Positions 26,955 to 35,805 of a DNA stretch of 64,000 bases are shown one piece after another. The stretch covers positions 124,001-188,000 of the forward strand of contig NZ_JACNEP010000005.1 in the NCBI RefSeq assembly GCF_014270035.1, read 5' to 3'. Within the stretch, counting starts at the first letter, position 1. Each line of letters begins with the position of its first letter. The notes beneath the pieces were generated by a model. It was not told the DNA's origin. It saw nothing but the letters and a program-made list of their open reading frames with translations, and did not search any database. Origin of the DNA: Neptunicella marina. Lineage in GTDB: Bacteria > Pseudomonadota > Gammaproteobacteria > Enterobacterales > Alteromonadaceae. A program made the translations under genes and the position numbers.

Positions 26955-29219
26955 TTAATCCTGAGTTTGATTAATCAGGGTATTGTTTTTAACAATGGCG
27001 GTAGATGGACCACCAAAGTGAATTTCCTGAACCACTGGCGCGGAAGTGCCATCAAATGTATTGCGAGCTATCAGCGTTTTAGGCTCACCTACCGTATGAT
27101 CGATACGTACCGGTGCACTGTTTTTAAATTGGTTATTGGAAATATTTGTTACCTGCACACCTTGCAAGTACACACTGGCATTGCGTTTGTTACGTTTACC
27201 AAAGCCAACATGAGTTAATTGATTGTCAGTCATAACAAAATGCGGACCAAAGGTGCTTTCATCAGTACCACCTCGATAAAGCTTGGTTACTGCGCCTTTG
27301 ATGTCGTTAAAAACGTTATGCTGCAAAGTAACGTATTCCGCATTGTAAACACCCAGGTTTTCAATTTCGGTATTCAAACGCAGGATATCACCCGTTACTT
27401 TAGAAAATTGGTTATTCTCAAGCAAAATGTTATCCGCTAATGCACCTTTACCAGTAACAAAGAAGCTAAAGGAATGGTTAATGTCTAAATCTACCAATTT
27501 GGCATTGAGCACTTCTAAACGATAGTTCTCGATCATGCCCCACTTTTGTGTGCGCACTACACTGTTACCGGCAGCGTCTGGGCAACGCTCGCCAGAAATA
27601 ATCAGGCCATCTAGCTTTAAACTACCGCCGTTTTTAATCTCAAACAGGGTGCTACGTTCGTAACTTAACGTCACACTTCCCGCTTTTTGCGCCCGAATTG
27701 TCAGGGTTTTGTCGATATCAATCAGCTTAGGAACAGTAAATGCACCGGCTTTAATTTCCAGTACGTCTCCCGATTCAGCATTTTGAATAGCGGTAAGTAA
27801 AGCCGCAGGCTCCGCATTCACCGTGTGGGTTTTACCTGAATCAAAGGCAACAACAGCAGGAACCTTGGCATACCAGCTCACACCCGTGTCATTTCTACTC
27901 AGAGTAGTTAAATCACGACTTGCACCAGCATTTATTGAACTGTCTGGATACAACAAACCGTTTGGCGCTAATTTCAGCTCAATCTGTTGTTGCTTAAATC
28001 CGGCAGCCAGTTCAGGCAAAACCTTGCTATTGGCGATGTTATCGGCAAATAAAATGCCGCTCACATCATCAAATACGGTAAAGGGTTGCTGTGCATTTAC
28101 GTTGAAGACCAAATTCTTACGAAAGCGGCTATTAATTGGTGTGGCGCTGCGTTCTCTATCACTACCGGCGGCTAATTGAATATGTCTAACATTAATAAAG
28201 GTATTGTTTTCGATTGTGGCATTATCAACCTGGTTGTAGCGATTAATCGGTGAATTGGGCACACCATTCATCACGGTAAAGCCACTGCCAAAACGATAGC
28301 CGGTTAAACCTTCAAGGTAGTTGTTTCGTATAATCTGATCTTCGTTGATAACACGAATACCACCGGTATGATCCTTGCCATTACCAATGAAAATATTGTT
28401 TTCAATCAGATTGCCACGACCATGGCGCAAGGTAAGCGTGCCGCGTGCTTCAAAAAACACATTGCCGCGAATAATATTTTTGCCCGACTTAACCGAGATA
28501 ATTTCCACTTCACCATTGGTGTGCTCAAAATAATTATTCTCCACACGCGTATTCGAGTTAGTGAGAGAATAATGGCTGGTACCAATGCGGATAGTCTCAC
28601 CACCGTTAGAGCCAAAAACAGGGCGATAACCAAAATAGTTGTGGTCAATTTGATGATAGTTCTGCTGGCTGTTTTCGCTGTCTAAGCGAACTGCCAAGGT
28701 AACACCTTTATTGCGTTTGCCAACAATATGGTTGTGGTCAAAACGATTATGCTGGCCGTAAAGGGCAATCCAGTAATCCGATTCTTCTTTATCCGGATTA
28801 TTGAAATTATCAATCACCATTTCAGTGACACGCGAGTGATAAGCTAAATTCTCTTTGTTTTGTCTAAACTCAATTACTGCGCTGGTTGGCGTATAACCAT
28901 TTTTAAAAACCAACCCCGACGCTTGCAAGTATTCACCAGCCAAACGCAAATTAGACTGACCAGATAAAATCACTTTGCCTTTAGTTTCAGCCGTTAAGCT
29001 AATAGGTGACTGTTTGGTGCCTTTACCTTTAAGCAAAATCTCAAAATCAGTCCACACGCCATTTTTGAGTGTAACCGAATCACCGGCAACCAGATGAGAT
29101 GCAATATCCTGATAGGCTTGTTTGTTCTCAATAAAATATTGTTTAGCACTAATCGAAGGCGCAATAAAAAAGCTAAACAGAACAACGGCTTTAAAAGAAG
29201 AGAAGGATAAAAAACGCAT
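26955..29219 (-). CDS. PL6 alginate lyase, two-domain
   Basis: A 754-residue protein with a signal peptide (AVVLFSFFIAPSISA). The first beta-helix (about 27-400) is PL6/chondroitinase B type with catalytic Lys 244 (EIISVKSGKN) and Arg 265 (TLTLRHGRGN), and Ca ligands likely in NGGETIRIG. A second beta-helical region (about 465-750) lacks those residues, as in known two-domain PL6 lyases such as AlyGC, where it helps dimerise. PL6 enzymes cut alginate endo- or exolytically. It follows the dehydrogenase gene after a 140-bp gap that contains a hairpin. Confidence 0.88.
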   Translation of the reverse strand: MRFLSFSSFKAVVLFSFFIAPSISAKQYFIENKQAYQDIASHLVAGDSVTLKNGVWTDFEILLKGKGTKQSPISLTAETKGKVILSGQSNLRLAGEYLQASGLVFKNGYTPTSAVIEFRQNKENLAYHSRVTEMVIDNFNNPDKEESDYWIALYGQHNRFDHNHIVGKRNKGVTLAVRLDSENSQQNYHQIDHNYFGYRPVFGSNGGETIRIGTSHYSLTNSNTRVENNYFEHTNGEVEIISVKSGKNIIRGNVFFEARGTLTLRHGRGNLIENNIFIGNGKDHTGGIRVINEDQIIRNNYLEGLTGYRFGSGFTVMNGVPNSPINRYNQVDNATIENNTFINVRHIQLAAGSDRERSATPINSRFRKNLVFNVNAQQPFTVFDDVSGILFADNIANSKVLPELAAGFKQQQIELKLAPNGLLYPDSSINAGASRDLTTLSRNDTGVSWYAKVPAVVAFDSGKTHTVNAEPAALLTAIQNAESGDVLEIKAGAFTVPKLIDIDKTLTIRAQKAGSVTLSYERSTLFEIKNGGSLKLDGLIISGERCPDAAGNSVVRTQKWGMIENYRLEVLNAKLVDLDINHSFSFFVTGKGALADNILLENNQFSKVTGDILRLNTEIENLGVYNAEYVTLQHNVFNDIKGAVTKLYRGGTDESTFGPHFVMTDNQLTHVGFGKRNKRNASVYLQGVQVTNISNNQFKNSAPVRIDHTVGEPKTLIARNTFDGTSAPVVQEIHFGGPSTAIVKNNTLINQTQD

Positions 29220-29309
29220 ATATCACTCTTTTTGTTGTGACCAGACACCGACAAATACACAAACTCAAATTAACAACGTTGGTGGCGACCCAGTCAAATG
29301 AATTCCGAC

Positions 29310-29351
29310 ATAGATACAGGCGTCATCACACAAAACAACACCTGTATCTAT
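29310..29351 (-). other. Hairpin between the dehydrogenase and PL6 genes
   Basis: ATAGATACAGG and CCTGTATCTAT form a perfect 11-bp stem with a 20-nt loop, just after the dehydrogenase stop codon. There is no T tract, so it could be a processing or stabilising element within the operon rather than a terminator. Confidence 0.5.
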
Positions 29352-29360
29352 ATCATCGAA

Positions 29361-30239
29361 TTAGCTACCTAACTTACGGTAGTAATCGACAATTTCCGGT
29401 ACATTGCCGTTGCCCATGCCAGCATCAAATGCAGCTTGCAAGTTAGCGGATGAACCTTCGGCGATTTTAGATTCGGTGCCCAAATCACTCACCATCTGCA
29501 AGAAATAACCTAAGTCTTTATTGGCATTAGCAATCGAAAAGCCCAAGTCACTCACATTATCCACTGCATAGTTTTTACAAAATTGCATGAAAGGTGAATT
29601 AGATGGACCCGCAGACATAATATCGAACAGCTGCTGCGTGTTAACACCGGCACGCTCTGCCACAGCGAAAGCTTGCGACATTGCGCATACAGTGGTCATG
29701 CCCATAAAGTTATTAATTAACTTAGTGGTATGCCCGGCACCTAAATCACCTAAATGGAACACGTTTTCACCTTGCTCATCCAAAACAGGTTTTACTTTGT
29801 TAAAAGTATCCATATCGCCAGAGGCCATGATGTTTAACAAACCATCTTTGGCATGTGCAGGCGTACGACCCAACGGCGCATCTATCATACCAACACCTTT
29901 AGCAGCGAGATCCGCGCCAATTTTACGTGTTGAAGACGGTATAGAAGTACCAAAATCAATCAATACAGAGCCTGATTTAATGCCAGCTAAAATGCCATCG
30001 TCAGCATAAACAACCTTTTCGACAATGGTTGATGTTGTTAAGCAAAGCATCACAATATCAACTGATTCGGCCAATTCTTTACCAGAACTTACCGATTTGG
30101 CCCCGCGCGCAATACATTTATCTACGGCTTCCTGATTAAGGTCCATCACGACCAACTCGTAACCTCTGTTTTGCAGGTTTTCGACCATATTGCCGCCCAT
30201 TAAGCCGAGGCCGATAAAACCAATAACTGGTTTTGACAT
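29361..30239 (-). CDS. NAD(P)-dependent DEH reductase-like (3-HIBDH family)
   Basis: A 292-residue beta-hydroxyacid dehydrogenase with a Rossmann start (GFIGLGLMGGNMVENL), the substrate segment DAPLGRTPAHAKDG, and the catalytic Lys in GHTTKLINNFMG. The family includes tartronate semialdehyde reductase and 3-hydroxyisobutyrate dehydrogenase; enzymes annotated this way also serve as DEH reductase (DEH to KDG) in alginate loci. Because KDG kinase and the aldolase follow, DEH reduction is the likely role here. It is the first gene of the minus-strand operon, behind the 507-bp promoter region 30240-30746. Confidence 0.75.
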   Translation of the reverse strand: MSKPVIGFIGLGLMGGNMVENLQNRGYELVVMDLNQEAVDKCIARGAKSVSSGKELAESVDIVMLCLTTSTIVEKVVYADDGILAGIKSGSVLIDFGTSIPSSTRKIGADLAAKGVGMIDAPLGRTPAHAKDGLLNIMASGDMDTFNKVKPVLDEQGENVFHLGDLGAGHTTKLINNFMGMTTVCAMSQAFAVAERAGVNTQQLFDIMSAGPSNSPFMQFCKNYAVDNVSDLGFSIANANKDLGYFLQMVSDLGTESKIAEGSSANLQAAFDAGMGNGNVPEIVDYYRKLGS

Positions 30240-30399
30240 GAAATGCTCCTGAATATAGTGACACCGCGTGTTACAGGAGTGCTAAAAGCTCCAGCGTTGT
30301 GCTCACTCAATAGAAAAAATAATCTTTTACCGATATAACAACGGACTTTGACAAGCCATCCAACCAATCGGCTTGTTACACGGTATTAACATATAGCCA

Positions 30400-30413
30400 A
30401 TTTGTCAACCAAT
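30400..30413. promoter_or_regulatory. Operator candidate before the dehydrogenase operon
   Basis: ATTTGTCAACCAAT matches the perfect palindrome at 20174 in 12 of 14 positions. It lies about 160 bp upstream of the start codon. A half-site AACCAAT is also present at 30362-30368. Confidence 0.45.
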
Positions 30414-30656
30414 ATATAGAATTTGGAAATAACAAAATGAATATCTAGCTAACCAGATAGGTTGAAAATTGAGAAAATAAATAACACACGAACGAATAAT
30501 CAGTAGTAGAAAAAACGAAGATTGAAAACCAACCTATTGTTTTAAAAGAAAATAATCTCAAATGCACAAACTGCTGGATTAGTTATATTTTTGATGATCG
30601 TAGGTAATAAAATAATTTGATGAGCTGGGTAAGTTTTTAATTAATGTGAATTGAAA

Positions 30657-30667
30657 TTGGTAATAAC
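30657..30667. promoter_or_regulatory. TTGGTAATAAC site
   Basis: Identical over 11 bp to the site at 20351-20361 and, reversed, 12435-12445. It lies at the far end of the 507-bp region 30240-30746, in which I see no gene. Confidence 0.4.
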
Positions 30668-30708
30668 ACTTGGCTGTTTTTTGTATAAACCCTGTACCAA
30701 CAAAAAGG

Positions 30709-30732
30709 AACTGGCGAAAAACCTCGCCAGTT
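30709..30732 (-). terminator. Intrinsic terminator after the DsbA-like gene
   Basis: AACTGGCGA and TCGCCAGTT form a 9-bp stem with a 6-nt loop; on the minus strand it is followed by CCTTTTTG. Confidence 0.75.
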
Positions 30733-30746
30733 TAATTTAAAAAACA

Positions 30747-31388
30747 TCACTGTTGGCTGGCGAGATCGCGCAAAGCCGCCACGTAAGTTTCCGTAGGTTG
30801 CGCACCACTTAATGCGTGACGACCATTTATCACCACAGTGGGCACCGAGCTCACACCGGCATCGCGCCACTGTTTTTGTGCCTTGCGAACCTCTACGCTG
30901 TATTCATCGCTTGCCAGAATTTGCGCTGCACGCTCGCTGTCTAATCCGGCTTTTTGCACTGCGTTTAACAACACCTCAGGCTGGCTGATATCTAACGCCT
31001 CCCCCTGGTAGGCCTGGGTTAATTCACGCAATAAGGCTAATTGCTGGCCCTGACCATATTGCTCACCGGCCCAGAAAATTAACCGATGGCAGTTAAAGGT
31101 ATTCCATAATCGCTCACGTTTGGCGAAATTAAACCCAAGTGCACGCCCGCGTTCGGCCAGCATTTGGTGGCTACTTTCAAACTGCGCATCACTCATGCCG
31201 TATTGCTGTTGCAAATACTGTTTTAACCCCACACCTTCGGCTGGCAATGCGGCGTTTAGCTCAAACGGCTGGCTGTGAATATCCAGCTCAATGTCATCCG
31301 CTATTTGCTCTATCGCTTTATTGAGCGAAGTCAGCCCCAGCGCACACCAGGGGCAATTAATGTCACCAATTATATCAATGCGCAGCAT
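30747..31388 (-). CDS. DsbA/FrnE-family oxidoreductase
   Basis: A 213-residue cytoplasmic thioredoxin-fold protein of the FrnE type. The active-site motif CPWC is in GDINCPWCALGL near the N-terminus, and the cis-Pro strand is VSSVPTVVING. There is no signal peptide. FrnE-like proteins are implicated in oxidative-stress thiol chemistry and include 2-hydroxychromene-2-carboxylate isomerase-like members. The start overlaps the qorB stop by 14 bp, so both genes are probably cotranscribed in the quinone and redox-stress unit controlled by the HxlR regulator. Confidence 0.8.
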   Translation of the reverse strand: MLRIDIIGDINCPWCALGLTSLNKAIEQIADDIELDIHSQPFELNAALPAEGVGLKQYLQQQYGMSDAQFESSHQMLAERGRALGFNFAKRERLWNTFNCHRLIFWAGEQYGQGQQLALLRELTQAYQGEALDISQPEVLLNAVQKAGLDSERAAQILASDEYSVEVRKAQKQWRDAGVSSVPTVVINGRHALSGAQPTETYVAALRDLASQQ

Positions 31389-32244
31389 TCACCTCTCCTA
31401 ACGCTCGTTGAATAGACGTTGCCAGCGATTCGCTCTCGCGACCAATTAACTGACTTAGCTGGTGCGAATCATCAAACAAGGCACCTTTTGCCGCCGATGC
31501 ATCGGACGATGCCAGTAAATCGGCTAAACCTTCTGGCAAACCGGCTTCTAATAAAATCTTTTTATATTCAGCTTCTGGCAAGTCATTGTAAGCAATGGTT
31601 TTGCCCGTTTGTTTAGATAATTCAGTAGCAAATTCTGCCAATGTATAAGCTGTGTCACCAGCCAGTTCATACACCTTGCCTGCATGACCCTCTGTTAGCA
31701 TGACAGCTGCAGCCGCTGCCGCGTAATCTGCCCGTGCTGCAGAAGCAATTTTGCCAGCACCGGCACTGCCGAGTAATGCATTAAATTGCAAAGCACTAGG
31801 AATAGCCGCAGTGTAATTTTCGCTGTACCAGCCGTTACGCAGCAATACATGCGCTATGCCGGATTGTTGCAGCATATCTTCGGTTTGGCGATGTTCATCC
31901 GCCAGTCCCATGATCGATTGTTGTGCATGCAATAAGCTGGTGTAAGCAATAAATTGCACACCTGCATTTTTCGCCGCATTAATAATATTGCGGTGCTGGC
32001 TTACACGCTGCCCTACCTCACTGCCGCTGATCAGCAGCAGTTTATCCACGCCACTTAATGCGGCATCCAGAGTGTGTGGCTGGCTGTAATCAGCCTGACG
32101 TACCTGTACGCCTTTTTCCTGTAGATCTACTGCTTTAGCAGGGTCGCGAACCAATGCAATTAATTGATTCGCCGCAGTAGCTTGTAATAGTTGTTCAATA
32201 ACCAAACGGCCCAGTTGGCCTGTTGCGCCAGTAATAGCAATCAT
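31375..32244 (-). CDS. qorB: NAD(P)H:quinone oxidoreductase QorB-like
   Basis: A 289-residue NmrA-like atypical SDR very close to E. coli YtfG/QorB: MIAITGATGQLGRLVIEQL, KLLLISGSEVGQRVSQHRN, YTSLLHA, LLRNGWYSENY and DGKIASA-like GKIASAARADYAAAAA. It reduces quinones with NAD(P)H. The start at 32244 is chosen because GAGG lies 6 bp upstream and the protein then begins exactly as E. coli QorB. It is divergent from the HxlR regulator, as in E. coli ytfG/ytfH. Confidence 0.9.
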   Translation of the reverse strand: MIAITGATGQLGRLVIEQLLQATAANQLIALVRDPAKAVDLQEKGVQVRQADYSQPHTLDAALSGVDKLLLISGSEVGQRVSQHRNIINAAKNAGVQFIAYTSLLHAQQSIMGLADEHRQTEDMLQQSGIAHVLLRNGWYSENYTAAIPSALQFNALLGSAGAGKIASAARADYAAAAAAVMLTEGHAGKVYELAGDTAYTLAEFATELSKQTGKTIAYNDLPEAEYKKILLEAGLPEGLADLLASSDASAAKGALFDDSHQLSQLIGRESESLATSIQRALGEVNAAH

Positions 32245-32311
32245 AAAAAACCTCATAAATTAACCAAAGACTGTTGCCTGTTTTGTAGGCTGATTGCATA
32301 ATAAACCCATA

Positions 32312-32328
32312 ACTTACTTTTAGTAAGT
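32312..32328. promoter_or_regulatory. Operator candidate ACTTACT-TTT-AGTAAGT
   Basis: 7-bp inverted arms with a 3-nt centre, in the 100-bp divergent region between qorB and the HxlR-family gene. HxlR regulators commonly bind such GTA-rich palindromes in the promoter they share with the divergent gene. Confidence 0.55.
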
Positions 32329-32346
32329 ACGCACAAAAATGTTAGT

Positions 32347-32766
32347 ATGGAATTTTTTAAAATGACTGATAAATCAACCAGGCAACATAGCCCGTTAAGT
32401 GCAGCACTGGCTGCAGGTAATGTATTTGCCAGCCAATGCCCGTCGCGCATTATTCTTAATCACATCACCAGCCGTTGGGGTGTGTTGGTATTAGTTGCAT
32501 TGCTGGCAGGCACACACCGCTTTAGCGAATTGCGCCGCAAAATTAATGGCGTAAGCGAACGCATGCTGGCACAAACCTTACAAACACTGGAAGCCGATGG
32601 GTTTGTTGAACGTCATTCACTGCCTGTTGTACCACCACATGTGGAATACAACTTAACGCCTTTAGGTGCCGAAGCAGCCGATAAAGTGCGAGCCTTAGTG
32701 GACTGGATTGAAAACAATCTGGATAAAATGAATATAGTGCAGGATGATGACGAAGCCGCGGAATAA
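32347..32766 (+). CDS. HxlR-family regulator (YtfH-like)
   Basis: A 139-residue winged-helix regulator. Segments ASQCPSRIILNHITSRWGVLVLVALL, THRFSELRRKINGVSERMLAQTLQ and PPHVEYNLTPLGAE match E. coli YtfH and the HxlR family; the conserved Cys near the N-terminus is the redox-sensing residue in several family members. It is divergent from qorB and probably regulates it in response to quinones or electrophiles. The ATG at 32362 (MTDKSTRQHS) is an equally good start. Confidence 0.85.
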   Translation: MEFFKMTDKSTRQHSPLSAALAAGNVFASQCPSRIILNHITSRWGVLVLVALLAGTHRFSELRRKINGVSERMLAQTLQTLEADGFVERHSLPVVPPHVEYNLTPLGAEAADKVRALVDWIENNLDKMNIVQDDDEAAE

Positions 32767-32904
32767 CAACCGGCTACTGCTGCACCCGACCAATATGCAC
32801 TTAATGTTTTGCTCCTTTAGTACACAATTAAATTTGGCACTAACGATTTTATTTGATGTTATGGTGCTTAATATACGGCCTTTATTTATTGCAGGGATTC
32901 TCTT

Positions 32905-33198
32905 ATGTTGATTCGGTCATATTTATTGTTTTTACTGGTCATATCGTTGCCCCAAACTGCACTTGCAGACTCATTACGCTGCGGTACAAAACTGGTAGTG
33001 GAAGGGGAATCCAAATTCGAAGTCATCAACAAATGTGGCAAACCCGCGCACGAGGAAGACGCCGGTTACATCAAAATCCATGACGCCTACGTAAAGGTTA
33101 TCAAGTTATATTACGACCTCGGTGATGGTCACATGTTACAAATTCTGGAATTCAGGAATGATAAGCTGGTTAGCATAGTGTCGGGAGCGCGTAATTAG
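32905..33198 (+). CDS. DUF2845-like small secreted protein
   Basis: A 97-residue protein with a signal peptide (IRSYLLFLLVISLPQTALA). The mature part, SLRCGTKLVVEGESKFEVINKCGKPAHEED, has two cysteines and resembles DUF2845 proteins, which are small periplasmic proteins of unknown function. It stands alone, with 139 bp before it and 98 bp after. Confidence 0.7.
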   Translation: MLIRSYLLFLLVISLPQTALADSLRCGTKLVVEGESKFEVINKCGKPAHEEDAGYIKIHDAYVKVIKLYYDLGDGHMLQILEFRNDKLVSIVSGARN

Positions 33199-33296
33199 AG
33201 TCGGTTTTGTAATGCACTTCAAACACAATACTCACAAAAAGTAAATTTGGCTGAATCCGCACAGGTATTGCGGTTCATATCAGCAGGGAGCAAATC

Positions 33297-34634
33297 ATGA
33301 AAAAATTTTTAGGCCTGTTTCTTTCGGTTTTTGTTTTTAATCTATCCGCGCAGGGTTTTGACAGCGCCAAGCTGGATAAATATTTAAATGCGCTCGAGGC
33401 CAACAACAAAGCCATGTTGAGCCTCTCCATAGTGGAACACGGCAAAACGGTATACCAACATGCCATTGGCTTTGCCGATGTGGCCAGCCAGCAACAAGCC
33501 GATAAAAACACCCAGTATCGTATTGGCTCCATCACTAAAGTGTTTACCGCGACTATGATTTTTCAGTTGATTGATGAAGGTAAGCTCACGTTAGACACAA
33601 AACTTTCAACCTTTTTCCCGCAAATTAAAAACGCCGATGACATCAGTATTTCAATGCTGCTCAGTCACAGAAGTGGTATACAAAACTTTACCGATGCACC
33701 GGATTATCAGTTGTATATGACCCAACCGAAGACCCGTGCCGAGATGCTGAATATTATCAAACGTCAGGGCAGTGATTTTGCACCAGACAGCCAGTATAAA
33801 TATTCAAACAGCGGTTATTTGTTGCTCGGCTATATCATCGAAGATATCACCCAAAGCAGTTACGCCAGCCAGTTACTAAAACGCATTTGCGCTAAGCTGG
33901 ACTTGACCAGAACCATGTATGGTGAACAAATCGATGTACAAAATAATCAGGCTAAATCATACACATACCAGGCATCTGGCTGGTCGGAACGCCCCAGCAC
34001 AGATATGAGCATTCCCGCTGGCGCTGGCGCAATTATCTCTACCCCCACCGAGGTAGCAACATTCCTCTATGGACTGTTAACCGGCAAACTAATATCGGCC
34101 GAATCGCTGACCAAAATGAAAGAGATAAACCAGGGCGTTGGTCGTGGGCTGATGACATTCCCCTTCTACAATAAAATGGCTTACGGGCATAACGGCGGCA
34201 TCGATGGTTTTGTATCACAATCGGGTTATTTTGAGGCAGACGATGTTGCGCTAGCCATGACAGCCAACGGCAGCAACTACCCACTAAACGACATCACTAT
34301 TGGCGTGTTAAGCATCTATTATGGTCTGCCCTTCGATATTCCGGACTTAACCCGCACCGCAATTCAATTACCCAAAGAGCAACTTGTTAAATATCAGGGC
34401 GTATTTGCCTCTAAACAACTGCCACTCAAAATCACCTTAAAACTAAACGGCGAGCAGCTAACGGCTCAGGCCACCGGCCAGAATGCACTACCGCTCTCGC
34501 CCTTTTCCAGCACCGAATTCCGCTTTGATCCCGCAGGTATAGTGATTGTGTTTGATGGCGAAACAGATAAAGTGGATTACAGCAGCTTCCAGCTAAAACA
34601 AGGCGGCGGGAATTATAGGTTTGAGAGGGAGTGA
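33297..34634 (+). CDS. Class C beta-lactamase-like serine hydrolase
   Basis: A 445-residue exported protein (signal VFVFNLSAQG). Catalytic motifs of the class C/PBP fold are present: S78-I-T-K81 (RIGSITKVF), Y169-S-N171 (YKYSNSGY) and the third motif region GHNGGIDG. The residues after about 340 form an extra C-terminal domain (YQGVFASKQLPLKITLKLNGEQL) typical of esterase- or peptidase-like members. The family includes esterases, D-aminopeptidases and lactamases; the substrate is unknown. AGGGAG lies just upstream of the ATG. Confidence 0.85.
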   Translation: MKKFLGLFLSVFVFNLSAQGFDSAKLDKYLNALEANNKAMLSLSIVEHGKTVYQHAIGFADVASQQQADKNTQYRIGSITKVFTATMIFQLIDEGKLTLDTKLSTFFPQIKNADDISISMLLSHRSGIQNFTDAPDYQLYMTQPKTRAEMLNIIKRQGSDFAPDSQYKYSNSGYLLLGYIIEDITQSSYASQLLKRICAKLDLTRTMYGEQIDVQNNQAKSYTYQASGWSERPSTDMSIPAGAGAIISTPTEVATFLYGLLTGKLISAESLTKMKEINQGVGRGLMTFPFYNKMAYGHNGGIDGFVSQSGYFEADDVALAMTANGSNYPLNDITIGVLSIYYGLPFDIPDLTRTAIQLPKEQLVKYQGVFASKQLPLKITLKLNGEQLTAQATGQNALPLSPFSSTEFRFDPAGIVIVFDGETDKVDYSSFQLKQGGGNYRFERE

Positions 34635-34724
34635 GTTACCCTAACCGTAAGCCAATGCAATTTCATTTATAACGTGAACTAAATTACTTGTGATTAATTT
34701 TTAGTCTTCGAGCCAAGAAATTAA

Positions 34725-35741
34725 ATGACACTAAGAAAAAAGAAAGAAACGTTTATCTTAAAAATTAGAGATAAATATCAAGACACATATAATAAAGACA
34801 AAGTGATTCAAGGGATTAGCTTAGCAATCGACTGCCTCATTGAAAATGAAGCAACTCAAGAAGATAAACCAATTATTTTTGTAAGCTATGGGGATGAAAA
34901 TAAGCACGCAGCAAAGCTATTGAAAGAGTTATGCGTAGAGCATTATTCAAGCACGTCGTCAGAATTATTTGACTATGAAATGTTAAATCTGCCTAACTCG
35001 TCAGCAGAAGATGCTTTGTTGAAATTAGTTGAAATATGCCGTTGTCGTACAAGTTTATTCTATTGGGCAGATGCCATTAGTTGGTTTAAGACCTTACCGT
35101 CAAACACCATGCATGTTATAAATTTTAACGGCTCTAAAGTTATAAGAGGTGTAAATCAACAAGACCGAGAAAGCATCACAATTAAGAAAAAATCTTTTAA
35201 TACAAACCCTCTAAATGAAGAACACTTTGGGCTGATTAATTTACACAAATCAATATCAGATAGTATCGATGGATCTTTATCTGATTTATTTTATGAAGAA
35301 GCACTTGGTTTAATAATCCGTCCGATACCAGCCCCGACTGGATATAAATATAACAACCCTATCACTATAGATTCTCCAAATTGGCAGAAAGAGGCTTGTG
35401 TTGCTATACGCCGTTATCAAGGCAAGGAGTGTCAGGACGGATTTAAATGGGATACATCAAATAATGCTTGGGAAAATGTAGTTGTATACCCAATACTTGA
35501 AGACATTCTAATGATTGACAGTCAAGAAATTAGGGAATGTTTAATAGGGCAAGTAACTATGGTTACACCCGAAAATGCTGATACTTATTTATCAACAGCA
35601 TGGATTCACCCTTTTTACAGACGTAGAGGGAAATTATCCAAAATATGGAATGAGTTAATTAATATTTACGGTAAGTTTGAAGTGGAAGAGCCGAACTCCA
35701 ATATGCAATCTTTCATAGCCAAAAAATTAATAAGTAAATAA
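34725..35741 (+). CDS. Orphan AT-rich gene, unknown function
   Basis: A 338-residue protein that I do not recognise. It is clearly more AT-rich than its neighbours. The N-terminal region KPIIFVSYGDENKHAAKLLKELC has the look of a TIR/SEFIR-type start (strand followed by D/E-rich loop and helix). The C-terminus, TAWIHPFYRRRGKLSKIWNEL, looks like the acetyl-CoA-binding R/Q-x-x-G/A loop of a GNAT acetyltransferase, though the segment is short. No transmembrane or signal segment is apparent. It is alone between two unrelated genes and ends at a terminator, as expected for an acquired gene. Confidence 0.6.
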   Translation: MTLRKKKETFILKIRDKYQDTYNKDKVIQGISLAIDCLIENEATQEDKPIIFVSYGDENKHAAKLLKELCVEHYSSTSSELFDYEMLNLPNSSAEDALLKLVEICRCRTSLFYWADAISWFKTLPSNTMHVINFNGSKVIRGVNQQDRESITIKKKSFNTNPLNEEHFGLINLHKSISDSIDGSLSDLFYEEALGLIIRPIPAPTGYKYNNPITIDSPNWQKEACVAIRRYQGKECQDGFKWDTSNNAWENVVVYPILEDILMIDSQEIRECLIGQVTMVTPENADTYLSTAWIHPFYRRRGKLSKIWNELINIYGKFEVEEPNSNMQSFIAKKLISK

Positions 35742-35742
35742 T

Positions 35743-35762
35743 AAGGGCCTTTCGGCCCTTTT
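35743..35762 (+). terminator. Intrinsic terminator, bidirectional
   Basis: AAGGGCC-TTTC-GGCCCTT plus TT. It lies immediately after the orphan gene and 44 bp before the end of the convergent GH51 gene. Confidence 0.85.
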
Positions 35763-35805
35763 CTCAATCTTCACTAACTAACTTCCCACATTCCAAAGCA
35801 ACCAA

